Below the pieces are notes generated by a model, which was not told the origin of the DNA, ran no database searches, and saw only the letters and a list, made by a program, of their open reading frames with translations. DNA of 64,000 nucleotides from Gemmatimonadaceae bacterium. Lineage in GTDB: Bacteria; Gemmatimonadota; Gemmatimonadetes; Gemmatimonadales; Gemmatimonadaceae. The stretch lies in the NCBI GenBank assembly GCA_037721215.1, contig JBBJNV010000010.1, positions 62,001 through 126,000 of the forward strand, written 5' to 3'. Position numbers and translations under genes: made by a program. Position 1 is the stretch's first letter, and every line of letters starts with the position of its first letter. Below are positions 35,128 to 43,321 of the stretch, piece after piece.

Positions 35128-37377
35128 TCACTCCTCGGTAACCTCATTCCTCGGCCAGGTGAAATGGAAAGTCGAGCCCAGTCCGACATCAGATTCGAGC
35201 CAGACACGCCCTCCTTTGGATTCGACCATTTTTTTCACGACCGACAAGCCGATACCAGTGCCTTCCACTTTATCGCGGGCTTCCAGCGTGTGAAATATGG
35301 CAAATATCCGATCGTGGTATTGCGGCGCGATTCCCTGCCCATTGTCGCTCACCGTGAACTCCACAAGCTCACCCGCATCGGCCCAGCGAATACTAATCAC
35401 GGGGTCAATCCTGCCGGTGTGCTTGATAGCGTTGCCGATGAGGTTGAGCAACACCTGTTGCAGGGGAACCCGCTCTGTGTTTACGACCGGCATCCCGGGA
35501 ATAACATCGGTTACGACGTTCGGCCCGGGAGCGAGCAGGTCGATCACCTCGGCGACCAGCAATCCGGTGTCCACTGCCTCCGGCCGGGCTCTTACACGCC
35601 CTGCCCGCGAGTACTGAAGGATGCCGTCGATCAGAGCTTCCATGCGGTGAACCCGTCCGCGCAGCATTTCCATCTGGCTCTTGCTCTCACCGTTCAGTGC
35701 TCCTCCCAGATCCTCCTCGATCCACTGTGAGAGGTTGGCAATCCCGCGCAGCGGGGCTTTCAGATCGTGCGAGGCGACATAGGCAAACTGGTCGAGCTCC
35801 TGATTGCTGCGGGCGAGTGCCGCAATCAGCTGCTCGCGCTCGGCGTCGGCTTTTTTTCTGGCGGTGATGTCGCGGAGAACGCCGATGAACGCCGGGGTCC
35901 CGTCAATATCCGTCCGGGTGATCGTCAGCTCCGAGGGAAACTCGGTGCCGTCGCGCCTCATGGCCGGAAGCTCCAGGCGCTTCCCGAGGATATGAGCGGT
36001 GCCGGTGTTCAGGTAGCGTCCCATTCCTGCACGGTGCGCCTCGCGCAGCCGCTCCGGAACGATGAGATCGCCGAGCGGCTTCCCAATGGCCTCCTCGTAG
36101 GTATATCCGAAAGTTTCCTGAGCGGCGCGGTTGAATTCGAACACAATTCCATCCGCATCGATGCTGATGATGGAGTCGAGTGTCGACCTGAGCACAGCCG
36201 CCTTGCGTTCCTCACTCTCGGCGACGATGCGGTCTGCGCGTTTTCGTGCGGAGATATCGGCAAATGCGACCACCGCCCCGCGTAACTCGCCGTTTTCCTG
36301 TATGGGAGATGTAGAGTACTCGACTGGCATTGCAGTTCCATCGTTCCGCCAGAACACCTCTTCATCGTTCCGCGCGCTCTGGCCTGTGCGCGATGCGGAA
36401 TTCATCGTGCATTCAGCCAGCGGGTACGCGGATCCGTCGGCCCGGTGGTGATGAATGGTCGCGTGCATATCGCGGCCGACGAGCGCGTCCGGCGCATAGC
36501 CAAGCATCGCCGCTCCCGCGCGATTGATGAAGGTACACTCGCCCTTTGGGTTCATGCCGTAAAAACCGGCTTCGGTTGAATTGAGCAGCGCCGAATTCTG
36601 ACTCGCCAGCGCCTGTTGTTCGGCGAGCTGCCGGGCGAGCACGGATTGCTGGGTTTCGAGCGTGTTGGACTGTTTCTGAAGTTTTGATGACTGACGCTCG
36701 ATCAGCTTCTGCTGTGCCTCACGATCGATCACATCCCGCCTGATCGAGCGGTTGATGAGTAGTGAGATGAGAAAGGCCATGAAGCTTCCAACCGCAATCA
36801 CGATAACCGCGAGTCGCTGGTCGGCTCGGAGATCGGCGGTGCGGCGCGCCAGCAACGCGCGCTCTTCGGCCTCCATCATCTCCAGCAGGGCACGGGCGTG
36901 ATCCATCACCATCGTCGACTGGCCGGTACCGAGCAGCAGGCGCGCCATCTCGAATCCCTGGGTTCGCCTGATGAGTATGATCTGATCGCTGAGCTCGACT
37001 CTCTCCCGCGCAACACTCTCGAGGGTGTCGAGCCGCTGTTGCTGGAGTGGATTGTCGGCGGTCATCCTGCGCAGCCTTGCCAGGGACGCGGACACCTCCT
37101 TTACCGCGGTGTCATACGGGCCCAGGAACTCGTCCTTGCCGATTGCGACAAAGCTTCGCGATCCGCTCTGGACATCCTTGAGCGCCGACAGCAGCTGCTC
37201 CTGTTCGAGCAGTACCCGGCCTGTTTTTTCGACGAGCGCCGACGAGTTCGATGCGCGCTGAACGGAGTACACCGAAATGGCGCCGACGACCAGGATCAGC
37301 AGCGCGGCGACCAGACCGGCGCCGATCTTGGAACGCAGGGAGGGAATGAACGGCCGGGGGGGTCTTGGTGATGGCAT
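35128..37377 (-). CDS. CHASE3-PAS-PAS membrane sensor histidine kinase
   Basis: 749 residues. Two membrane segments (about 18-40 and 190-210) flank a helical periplasmic CHASE3-like domain. A coiled coil (about 215-265), PAS 1 (270-390, GFYGMNPKGECTFINRAGAA), PAS 2 (400-510, DGIVFEFNRAAQETFGYTYE), HisKA with the phospho-His in VASHDLKAPLRGIANL and an HATPase (NLIGNAIKH, DNGQGIAP, GTGIGLSVVKKM) follow. Both PAS units end in DI(S/T)ARK linkers. First gene of the relay operon. The stimulus is not evident. Confidence 0.93.
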   Translation of the reverse strand: MPSPRPPRPFIPSLRSKIGAGLVAALLILVVGAISVYSVQRASNSSALVEKTGRVLLEQEQLLSALKDVQSGSRSFVAIGKDEFLGPYDTAVKEVSASLARLRRMTADNPLQQQRLDTLESVARERVELSDQIILIRRTQGFEMARLLLGTGQSTMVMDHARALLEMMEAEERALLARRTADLRADQRLAVIVIAVGSFMAFLISLLINRSIRRDVIDREAQQKLIERQSSKLQKQSNTLETQQSVLARQLAEQQALASQNSALLNSTEAGFYGMNPKGECTFINRAGAAMLGYAPDALVGRDMHATIHHHRADGSAYPLAECTMNSASRTGQSARNDEEVFWRNDGTAMPVEYSTSPIQENGELRGAVVAFADISARKRADRIVAESEERKAAVLRSTLDSIISIDADGIVFEFNRAAQETFGYTYEEAIGKPLGDLIVPERLREAHRAGMGRYLNTGTAHILGKRLELPAMRRDGTEFPSELTITRTDIDGTPAFIGVLRDITARKKADAEREQLIAALARSNQELDQFAYVASHDLKAPLRGIANLSQWIEEDLGGALNGESKSQMEMLRGRVHRMEALIDGILQYSRAGRVRARPEAVDTGLLVAEVIDLLAPGPNVVTDVIPGMPVVNTERVPLQQVLLNLIGNAIKHTGRIDPVISIRWADAGELVEFTVSDNGQGIAPQYHDRIFAIFHTLEARDKVEGTGIGLSVVKKMVESKGGRVWLESDVGLGSTFHFTWPRNEVTEE

Positions 37378-37590
37378 GATGGCCGGGGGGAATATATCGG
37401 AGGGGCTATTCCGTCGCAGTCAGTGGGAGGGGGGTAGCCGGTGACTGACTGTGGACATGCAAACCTGCCGGCTGCTGCGAGTCGGATGAAGAAGCACCCG
37501 CGCGTTCTCGAGACGGAAGGACTCGGATTTGCTGAAACGTGACGCCGACAAATGCCCGTCACCCGGATCGCAGGTCGAAAGACAATTCCC

Positions 37591-38283
37591 ATGATGCCGC
37601 TTGTTCATTATGACATTCTGACGCGACCACTCGAAGGCGCCCTCAGGCGCTGGAGAGCGGCTTTGTGGAAACTCGTTCCCGCATACACGGCAAGCGGACA
37701 CGAGTCGCGGGATTCTCTGCGAAGCAAAGCGAGGGGTCTTGAGATCGGCGTTGGAACCGGGGGCAGCTTCCCGCATTACCCGGCGGCTCTGATCATCGCA
37801 ACCGACGTATCACCTGCCAACATGGTGACCGCAAAGCAGAAGCTTTTCGAGGGAGCGGCGGAATCGAGTGGGGCGTGCGTATTGCTGGTCGTTGCCGACG
37901 TATCAAGCCTCCCGTTCCGCGACGCGACGTTCGACTGGGGCGCCGAGGCGCTGGTATTCTGCGAAGTACGTAATCCCGTCGAAGGCCTGCGAGAAGTGAG
38001 CCGCGTGCTTCGCGATGGAGCGCCGTTCCTGATGCTCGAGCACGTTCGCCCCGGTGGCGTGCTCGGCGCAATTGCCGCAGCAGTCACGCGAGTGACAGCA
38101 CCATTATGGGGAGAGCATTTTGATCGCGATACAATAACGGCGGTTCGCGACGCCGGCCTTCGTATTTCCAGCACGGCGTGGCTCTGGCGCGATGCGGTCT
38201 TATTGCTCGAAGTCCTCTCACCGAAAGCTTTGGGAGAAGTTCCGACGTCTGATTTGCGCGCTCGGTTGTCAGACGGTGAATAA
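37591..38283 (+). CDS. SAM-dependent methyltransferase (class I, type 11)
   Basis: About 230 residues from the ATG at 37591 (a further in-frame start lies at 37552). The SAM-binding motif I is RGLEIGVGTGGSF, followed by ATDVSPANM (acidic residue for the ribose), VVADVSSLPFRDATFD and VFCEVRNPVEGLREVSRVLRD. It looks like a small-molecule or lipid/quinone methyltransferase. It ends 42 bases before crcB on the same strand. Substrate unknown. Confidence 0.87.
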   Translation: MMPLVHYDILTRPLEGALRRWRAALWKLVPAYTASGHESRDSLRSKARGLEIGVGTGGSFPHYPAALIIATDVSPANMVTAKQKLFEGAAESSGACVLLVVADVSSLPFRDATFDWGAEALVFCEVRNPVEGLREVSRVLRDGAPFLMLEHVRPGGVLGAIAAAVTRVTAPLWGEHFDRDTITAVRDAGLRISSTAWLWRDAVLLLEVLSPKALGEVPTSDLRARLSDGE

Positions 38284-38325
38284 CCGAGGTTATTGGGATG
38301 AACGTGAGAATGCTATTGTTTCGTC

Positions 38326-38700
38326 ATGACAATTCTCGCCATCGCCGTGGGCGGGGCTCTGGGTTCGGTCCTTCGGTACCTGCTGGCGGGAACGGTGCAG
38401 CGATCCAGCGCGGCCGGATTCACTTACGGCACGCTCGCGGTGAATGTCGTGGGCTGCCTCATTGTCGGACTTCTGGTGCCGCGCTTCACGAATGCTGAAC
38501 CTTCCTCGGCGCTAGGCGGCCTGCTCATCGTGGGTTTTTGCGGAGGGTTCACAACGTTTTCTGCATTCAGTATCGAGACGGTGGGCCTCGCCAGCGAGGG
38601 AGAATATCTACGAGCCCTGCTCTACGTGTTTCTGAGTGTTACACTTTGTCTGCTTGCCACCGCCAGCGGGCTCGCGCTTGCACGCGCCCTCTTCCGCTAA
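38326..38700 (+). CDS. crcB: CrcB/Fluc fluoride channel
   Basis: 124 residues with four membrane segments. Family motifs are intact: GGALGSVLRYLLAG, YGTLAVNVVGCLIVG (the conserved Asn) and GFCGGFTTFSAFS (the Phe/Thr box that lines the fluoride path). It exports fluoride as an antiparallel dimer in the inner membrane. I looked for a fluoride riboswitch in the 42 bases upstream and found none, so the gene may be expressed with the methyltransferase. Confidence 0.95.
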   Translation: MTILAIAVGGALGSVLRYLLAGTVQRSSAAGFTYGTLAVNVVGCLIVGLLVPRFTNAEPSSALGGLLIVGFCGGFTTFSAFSIETVGLASEGEYLRALLYVFLSVTLCLLATASGLALARALFR

Positions 38701-38860
38701 TGACTCCGCCTGGGTTACCGAAGTGACGCTTCTGCTCATCCGTTGAGAAGATGATCGGGTCGATCGGCGAGAATCACATCCTGGTCCCTCTAGCGGGGTA
38801 GAGACTCAAAGCCTGAACGATTAGCCACGAAATAGCGCTTCCGGAGCCGTGGAAAGCACT

Positions 38861-38884
38861 TCATATTCGCTTTAGCATATATGA
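38861..38884. promoter_or_regulatory. arsR: Palindrome over the arsR start codon, candidate ArsR operator
   Basis: A 24-base dyad reads TCATAT-nn-GCT-nn-AGC-nn-ATATGA, with 18 of 24 positions symmetric. The right arm contains the arsR ATG (38881). ArsR/SmtB proteins bind imperfect dyads of this kind. There is no Shine-Dalgarno near the ATG, so the mRNA may be leaderless or weakly translated. Confidence 0.6.
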
Positions 38885-39258
38885 GACTTCTTCATCCGGG
38901 TACTCCGGGCAGCATTGACGATGTCGAGACTCTGTTCAAAGCGTTCGCCGATCCGACCCGCCTCCGAATTCTCAACATTCTGGTGGCGGGCGAACTCTGC
39001 GTCTGCGATATCGTGACGATCCTCGACCTGCCGCAGCCGATGGTTTCGAGACACCTCGCGCTGCTCAGAAACGCGGATCTCGTTGAGGTGACGCGGGAGT
39101 GGAAGTACGCGCACTACCGCCTCGCCGGCCCCGCGAACACCGTCCACCGGACGCTCATCAACTGCGTGCGCTCCTGCTTCGCGGGAATCGACTCTCTCGG
39201 CCGCGAGCGCGACCTTGCATCACGCCAACTCAAGGAGAGGGAATCCGACCCATGCTGA
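38881..39258 (+). CDS. arsR: ArsR-family arsenic-type metalloregulator
   Basis: 125 residues, winged-helix. The metal-binding motif ELCVCDIVTIL matches the ELCVCDL of As(III)/Sb(III)-binding ArsR, with the two Cys on helix alpha3; a further pair (NCVRSCF) lies near the C-terminus. The recognition helix is QPMVSRHLALLRNADLV. It should repress its own operon and release DNA on binding trivalent arsenic. The stop overlaps the start of the phosphoesterase gene (ATGCTGA), so the regulator heads a three-gene operon with an aquaporin. Confidence 0.9.
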   Translation: MRLLHPGTPGSIDDVETLFKAFADPTRLRILNILVAGELCVCDIVTILDLPQPMVSRHLALLRNADLVEVTREWKYAHYRLAGPANTVHRTLINCVRSCFAGIDSLGRERDLASRQLKERESDPC

Positions 39259-40010
39259 ATCGCACTTACGCTCTCATCTCCGACATCCACGCGAACCTAC
39301 CGGCGCTTGAAGCGGTGCTCGGCGACATCGCCGGGGGAACGCCAGCGGGAGTTTACCACCTAGGCGACCTCGTCGGTTACGCGCCGTGGCCGAACGAATG
39401 TGTCGCCCGCCTGAGGAACGACGGGATACCCGGAGTCGCCGGCAACTACGACTCCACGGTCGCCACCGACTACAAACATTGTGGATGCAGAGCTGACACT
39501 CCGCGCGATGAGGAACTCGCGCACATCAGTTATGAGTGGACACGCCGCGCAGTATCGGGAGAGACTAAATCATTCCTGGGCGGACTTCCGTTCCGCATCG
39601 ACATTCGGCCCGGCGGCGGGCATCTGGCCGGTCCGACGATCATGCTCTTTCATGCGACGCCGGTGAGCAACCTCATTTACGTCACTGAAGATCGTTCAGA
39701 CGGCTTTCTACAGAAAATGGCACAGCAGGCTGGTGCCAGATCGGGAGACGTAATCTGCTTCGGGCACACTCACGTGCCGTGGCACAGGGTTGTCGATGGG
39801 ATTCATTTCATCAACACCGGCAGCGTGGGGCGGCCCAAGGGAGGTGATCCACGTGCCTGCTACGTCGTTCTCGATATGGCGGGTAACGTTCCAGTCGTCG
39901 GCTTTGCACGTGTCGAGTATGATATCGAACGAGCAGCGGAGGGAATTGTCGAGGCCGGACTGCCGATTGAGTTCGCGGAGCATCTTCGCGCCGGCGGGAA
40001 AAAAGAATGA
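39252..40010 (+). CDS. Calcineurin-like metallophosphoesterase in an ars-type operon
   Basis: About 252 residues from the ATG at 39252. All five metallophosphoesterase motifs are visible: SDIHANLPALEAVL, LGDLVGYAPWPNE, AGNYDS (GNHD variant), an internal His in LFHATP and CFGHTHVPWH (GHTH). This is the YfcE/MJ0936-like two-metal fold that hydrolyses phosphodiesters or nucleotides. It overlaps arsR by 7 bases and the aquaporin gene by 4, so it belongs to the arsenic-type operon. Its substrate and role in metalloid resistance are not deducible from sequence. Confidence 0.9.
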   Translation: MLNRTYALISDIHANLPALEAVLGDIAGGTPAGVYHLGDLVGYAPWPNECVARLRNDGIPGVAGNYDSTVATDYKHCGCRADTPRDEELAHISYEWTRRAVSGETKSFLGGLPFRIDIRPGGGHLAGPTIMLFHATPVSNLIYVTEDRSDGFLQKMAQQAGARSGDVICFGHTHVPWHRVVDGIHFINTGSVGRPKGGDPRACYVVLDMAGNVPVVGFARVEYDIERAAEGIVEAGLPIEFAEHLRAGGKKE

Positions 40011-40717
40011 ATGGCCACGCCGATGCCCGACGCTGGATCGCCGAGCTCATCGGAACGTTCTTTCTCGTTTTTGTGGGCCCCGGTGCTGTCATGGTGAATG
40101 CAGCGAGCCAGGGAATAATCGGTCACGCGGGTGTCGCAATCGCCTTCGGTTTTGTCGTAGTGGCGATGATTTACGCGGTCGGTCATTTGTCGGGAGCTCA
40201 CCTCAATCCGGCAGTAACGCTGGGTTTCTGGTCGGTGCGACGCTTTCCTGCTCGTGAGGTGGTTCCCTACGTCATTGCTCAATGTGTTGGGGCAACGCTG
40301 GCATCGCTGGCGTTGTACGGAATCCTCGGCGACGTCGGGAGCATGGGGGCGACAATCCCTTCGATTTCGACCGCGCGGGCGTTCGCCGTGGAATGGCTGT
40401 TGTCCTTTGCGCTGATGTTCGTCATCATGGCGGTCGCGACGGATGCGCGCGCGAAGGATGGATTCGCGGCTCTCGCAGTCGGGCTCACCGTTGGCTTTTG
40501 CGCGATGATGGGCGGCCCGCTTACCGGCGCGTCGATGAATCCAGCGCGATCACTCGGGCCTGCTATCGCCGGAAATGTGTGGGTCGATCACTGGATCTAC
40601 TGGGTTGCGCCGATTGCAGCGACTGTTATCGCCGCCCGCGTCTATGAGTTTCTGAGGCCCGTAAAATACAGGGGTCATCACGCGATTCACGGCGTTGCAG
40701 GGGTGATTGCGAAGTGA
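40007..40717 (+). CDS. Aquaporin/aquaglyceroporin (MIP family)
   Basis: 236 residues, six membrane segments and two NPA loops (HLNPAVTLGF and SMNPARSLGP). The overall sequence is AqpZ-like at the N-terminus (RRWIAELIGTFFLVFVGPGA). By hand alignment to E. coli AqpZ the aromatic/Arg filter keeps the Phe and Arg but has Ala where AqpZ has His174 and Ala where it has Thr183, so the pore should be wider than a pure water channel. In Sinorhizobium meliloti an ars-operon aquaporin, AqpS, exports As(III); the same role is likely here. No arsB or acr3 is in the operon. Confidence 0.92.
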   Translation: MNGHADARRWIAELIGTFFLVFVGPGAVMVNAASQGIIGHAGVAIAFGFVVVAMIYAVGHLSGAHLNPAVTLGFWSVRRFPAREVVPYVIAQCVGATLASLALYGILGDVGSMGATIPSISTARAFAVEWLLSFALMFVIMAVATDARAKDGFAALAVGLTVGFCAMMGGPLTGASMNPARSLGPAIAGNVWVDHWIYWVAPIAATVIAARVYEFLRPVKYRGHHAIHGVAGVIAK

Positions 40718-40778
40718 CCTGAAGCGCGGGCCGCGACGACATTTCACCTACGGCGTTCAGGCGAATCTGCATGCCCCC

Positions 40779-41558
40779 TCACTCCATCCGCTTCAGCTCC
40801 CGGTAATCGCCACTCGTTCGCAGTGTAAGAGTGAGCGGCTCCCGCGTGCGGTTGCGCCAGAACCATCCGTGCATTCCGTCGAAGGCCGCGACCAGCACTC
40901 CCGTATCAGACGCCTTGCCCTGGCCCTTTGCGTAACCGTGATACTTGATTGCCGGCGACGCCGTTCGGTCTGCGTGTGTGTCGTAGTTCACGACGCCACG
41001 GTCGGTCGACCAGGTATAGTTCACGCGTGCGCCCTTCTGCATCGACAGCTTTATTTCCTTGCCTTCGTTTGGTCGCAACGTGACGCTTGCCTCATCGGTC
41101 TTCGGAGCGATAGCCGAAGCCGCCGGCGGCGGCGCGACTGCGGGAACGGCAGTGTTCGGAATCGATCTTGGGGGCAATGACCCAACCGCGGCGTTTGCAG
41201 CTCGCGGCGGGGGGGCGCCCGGGCTAGCGCCGGGGGTCGACCGCGGGGCAGTCACACCGACCGTAGCCGGTGTCGCTCCGGCCGCGACATCGGCAGCCAC
41301 GTCGGCTGCTGCTTCCTTCGCCAACTGAACCTTGATTTCGCCCATCTCCGTCAGCCCCAGCGCGCGGCCAATGCCAGTTGCATCCACACCGTACTCGGCC
41401 GGCAGCACCACCGTGACCAGCAGCAACAAGGCCACTACTGCCGCCAGCGCCGTGGAGCGGAGCAGTTTTCGGGACGAGGGAAGAGTCGTGTACGACGAAG
41501 GGATTTCTGCAGGAGCGGCGGCGCCTTCCGCCGCCGGTACTGAGTTTATATCTGACAT
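40779..41558 (-). CDS. Transmembrane anchor protein found beside HupE/UreJ
   Basis: 259 residues. A short cytoplasmic N-terminus, one membrane segment (about 32-52, ALAAVVALLLLVTVVLP), a long Ala/Pro-rich low-complexity stretch (about 80-150) and a C-terminal beta domain (about 155-259) with NEGKEIKLSMQKGARVNY, DTHADRTASPAIKYHGYAKG and FDGMHGWFWRNRT. Proteins of this layout are commonly encoded next to HupE/UreJ and are annotated as transmembrane anchor proteins of unknown function. Here it follows hupE by 9 bases as the last gene of the copper transcript. Confidence 0.8.
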   Translation of the reverse strand: MSDINSVPAAEGAAAPAEIPSSYTTLPSSRKLLRSTALAAVVALLLLVTVVLPAEYGVDATGIGRALGLTEMGEIKVQLAKEAAADVAADVAAGATPATVGVTAPRSTPGASPGAPPPRAANAAVGSLPPRSIPNTAVPAVAPPPAASAIAPKTDEASVTLRPNEGKEIKLSMQKGARVNYTWSTDRGVVNYDTHADRTASPAIKYHGYAKGQGKASDTGVLVAAFDGMHGWFWRNRTREPLTLTLRTSGDYRELKRME

Positions 41559-41567
41559 AAAGTCGCC

Positions 41568-42296
41568 CTATCCTTTCTGAGTGAGGTAGTAACCCGCGAG
41601 CTGATAACCCATCAGCAGAAAGCCGGCACTCATGAGGGCAACATTGCCCGTGTATGCGTGACGCACGAAGCTGCCCGTACGCCGCCAGTAAGTCATTGCG
41701 ATGAGGATCGCGCTGAGCGCAAGCAACTGACCGATCTCCACGCCGACATTGAACGCAATCAGATTCGCAAACAGGCCGTCCGGCGAAATCCGGAACTCGA
41801 GAATCTTGGTGGCCAGTCCGAAGCCGTGAAACAATCCGAATACGAGCGTCGCCGCCTTGGTGTTCGGCTGGAAACCGAACCAGCGGCGGAACGCGCCGAG
41901 GTTGTCGAGCGCCTTATAGACCACCGACAGCCCGATGATGGCATCGATCAGGTACGCGCTCACGGTCACGCCTGTGAGCACGCCAATCAGAAGCGTTGTC
42001 GAGTGACCGATTGCGAACAGGGTCACATAAACGCCGATGTCCTTCAGCCGGTACAGAAAAAATATTACGCCGAGCAGGAAGAGCAGGTGGTCGTACCCGG
42101 TTACCATGTGCTTGGCGCCGAGATAGGCGAACGGAATCGGAAGAATTCCGGAGACATTCTGGATATAGCCCTTGTCGCCCGCCGCAACGCCGTGGGCGAG
42201 TGCCTCGGCGGGCGCCAGCAGAAGCGTCAGCAGGCCTGTAATGAGCAGGATCAGAAGCACCTGCGTGCGGGTATCGGCAGCACGTAATCGCTCCAT
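41568..42296 (-). CDS. HupE/UreJ-family membrane protein
   Basis: About 242 residues from the ATG at 42296; the frame is open further upstream but that part is not membrane-like. After a signal-like first segment (LTLLLAPAEALAHG) come about six membrane helices. The family metal motif is visible as GAKHMVTGYDHLLFLLGVIF (His and Asp-His) and later FGLFHGFGLATKIL (His). HupE/UreJ proteins transport nickel or cobalt, and some subgroups lie in copper or other metal loci. No hydrogenase or urease genes are in the window. Confidence 0.85.
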   Translation of the reverse strand: MERLRAADTRTQVLLILLITGLLTLLLAPAEALAHGVAAGDKGYIQNVSGILPIPFAYLGAKHMVTGYDHLLFLLGVIFFLYRLKDIGVYVTLFAIGHSTTLLIGVLTGVTVSAYLIDAIIGLSVVYKALDNLGAFRRWFGFQPNTKAATLVFGLFHGFGLATKILEFRISPDGLFANLIAFNVGVEIGQLLALSAILIAMTYWRRTGSFVRHAYTGNVALMSAGFLLMGYQLAGYYLTQKG

Positions 42297-42334
42297 CGGG
42301 TCAAGTCTCAGCCGCACTGTATTTCCGCAAACCC

Positions 42335-42844
42335 TCAACGAGCCGTCTTGTTTCGGGACGACCAGTGAATGGATCGAATTCTCCAGCCGTCCCGGGTTCG
42401 GGAAAGCACCATCGACTCGGCACCAACGGAGTTGATTGTCCGCGTTTTGTACTGACCTTGAGTAGTACTCGTCCCCACCGTCCACGCAACGTCGCCCACA
42501 ATGTGGATCTTCAGGGGTGCGCGAACACCCGCCACACCTTTTGCAAAAGCGATGTCTCCCGCAAGATGGTGGGACCGATACTCCGCCCGTGTTTCCACGC
42601 CGCCGCTTTCAAGAATCATTACATCTGGAGCCAGGAGCGCAAGCGCAGCCGCGCTGTCGCCCGTCGCAAGCGCGGTGTGATACCTGTTGACGACCGTCGC
42701 AACCGCAGCGGAGTCGACGCTGTTTCCACTGACCTGGCTTTGCGCCAGCACAAAAGCCGGACGAAGGACTGACTGCGCGCCAAGAAACATCGGCGCGGCA
42801 AGAAGGATGACGCGAGGGAGTCGCGTGCGGAAGCGTTTTTTCAT
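42335..42844 (-). CDS. Secreted NTF2-like (SnoaL/DUF4440-type) protein
   Basis: 169 residues with a signal peptide (ILLAAPMFLGAQ and FVLAQS). The mature part is a cone-shaped NTF2-like fold: VVNRYHTALATGDSAAALALL, DVMILESGGVETRAEYRSHH, and the final GWRIRSIHWSSR strand. Such domains act as enzymes or ligand-binding partners; the role is unknown. It lies between the cupredoxin and hupE genes on the copper transcript; homologs in copper loci are plausible but not checked. Confidence 0.82.
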   Translation of the reverse strand: MKKRFRTRLPRVILLAAPMFLGAQSVLRPAFVLAQSQVSGNSVDSAAVATVVNRYHTALATGDSAAALALLAPDVMILESGGVETRAEYRSHHLAGDIAFAKGVAGVRAPLKIHIVGDVAWTVGTSTTQGQYKTRTINSVGAESMVLSRTRDGWRIRSIHWSSRNKTAR

Positions 42845-42931
42845 GTGACTCGAGCCAGAGAAAGAGTTAAGAACACAAGTGTGATTTTTTGTACCCGGAA
42901 TGCCGTATGATGTCGCCCTGACGCTTCTGCT

Positions 42932-43321
42932 TTATCGCGCTGCTTGCGGCTCTACCACCAGCTTGCCTCGCACCATGTTCATGCCGCAGGCAAAGGTGAA
43001 CTCCCCGGCCTTGTCCGGCGTAAACTCGATCGAGGTGGTCTGGAACGCCGGCAAGTTGCGGGCAATGCCAAAATCTCCGAAGACAACCTGTTCGGTGCAC
43101 GAAGCTGATTCGTCCCGATAGAAATCGAGCTTCACGGGCATACCCTGCTTCACCGCAATGACATCGGGCGAGTAGCCGCCCTTGACGGTGATCTTGATCT
43201 GCTGCACGCCGGTCTCGCTGATGCCAACCGCAACCGTCTCCCGCTCGCCGAAGAAATACCAGAGCACTCCGGCGATGAGCACGGCCGAACCTGCAAGCAC
43301 ACCCATTTCCATGGGATCCAT
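42932..43321 (-). CDS. Membrane-anchored cupredoxin-domain protein
   Basis: 129 residues. One N-terminal membrane anchor (about 6-24) is followed by a cupredoxin_1 domain: QQIKITVKGGYSPDVIAVKQ, LDFYRDESASCTEQVVFGDF and FACGMNMVRGKLVVE. The Cys in SASCTEQV and the Cys/Met in FACGMNM are candidate copper ligands; the usual copper His is not seen. The ATG overlaps the copA stop (TAATG), so it is coupled to the copper ATPase and probably binds or hands over copper on the periplasmic side. Confidence 0.88.
   Translation of the reverse strand: MDPMEMGVLAGSAVLIAGVLWYFFGERETVAVGISETGVQQIKITVKGGYSPDVIAVKQGMPVKLDFYRDESASCTEQVVFGDFGIARNLPAFQTTSIEFTPDKAGEFTFACGMNMVRGKLVVEPQAAR

Noticed and set aside
38284-38325. 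Possible fluoride riboswitch before crcB
   Set aside because: The 42-base gap is too short and lacks the conserved pseudoknot sequence of the crcB motif.
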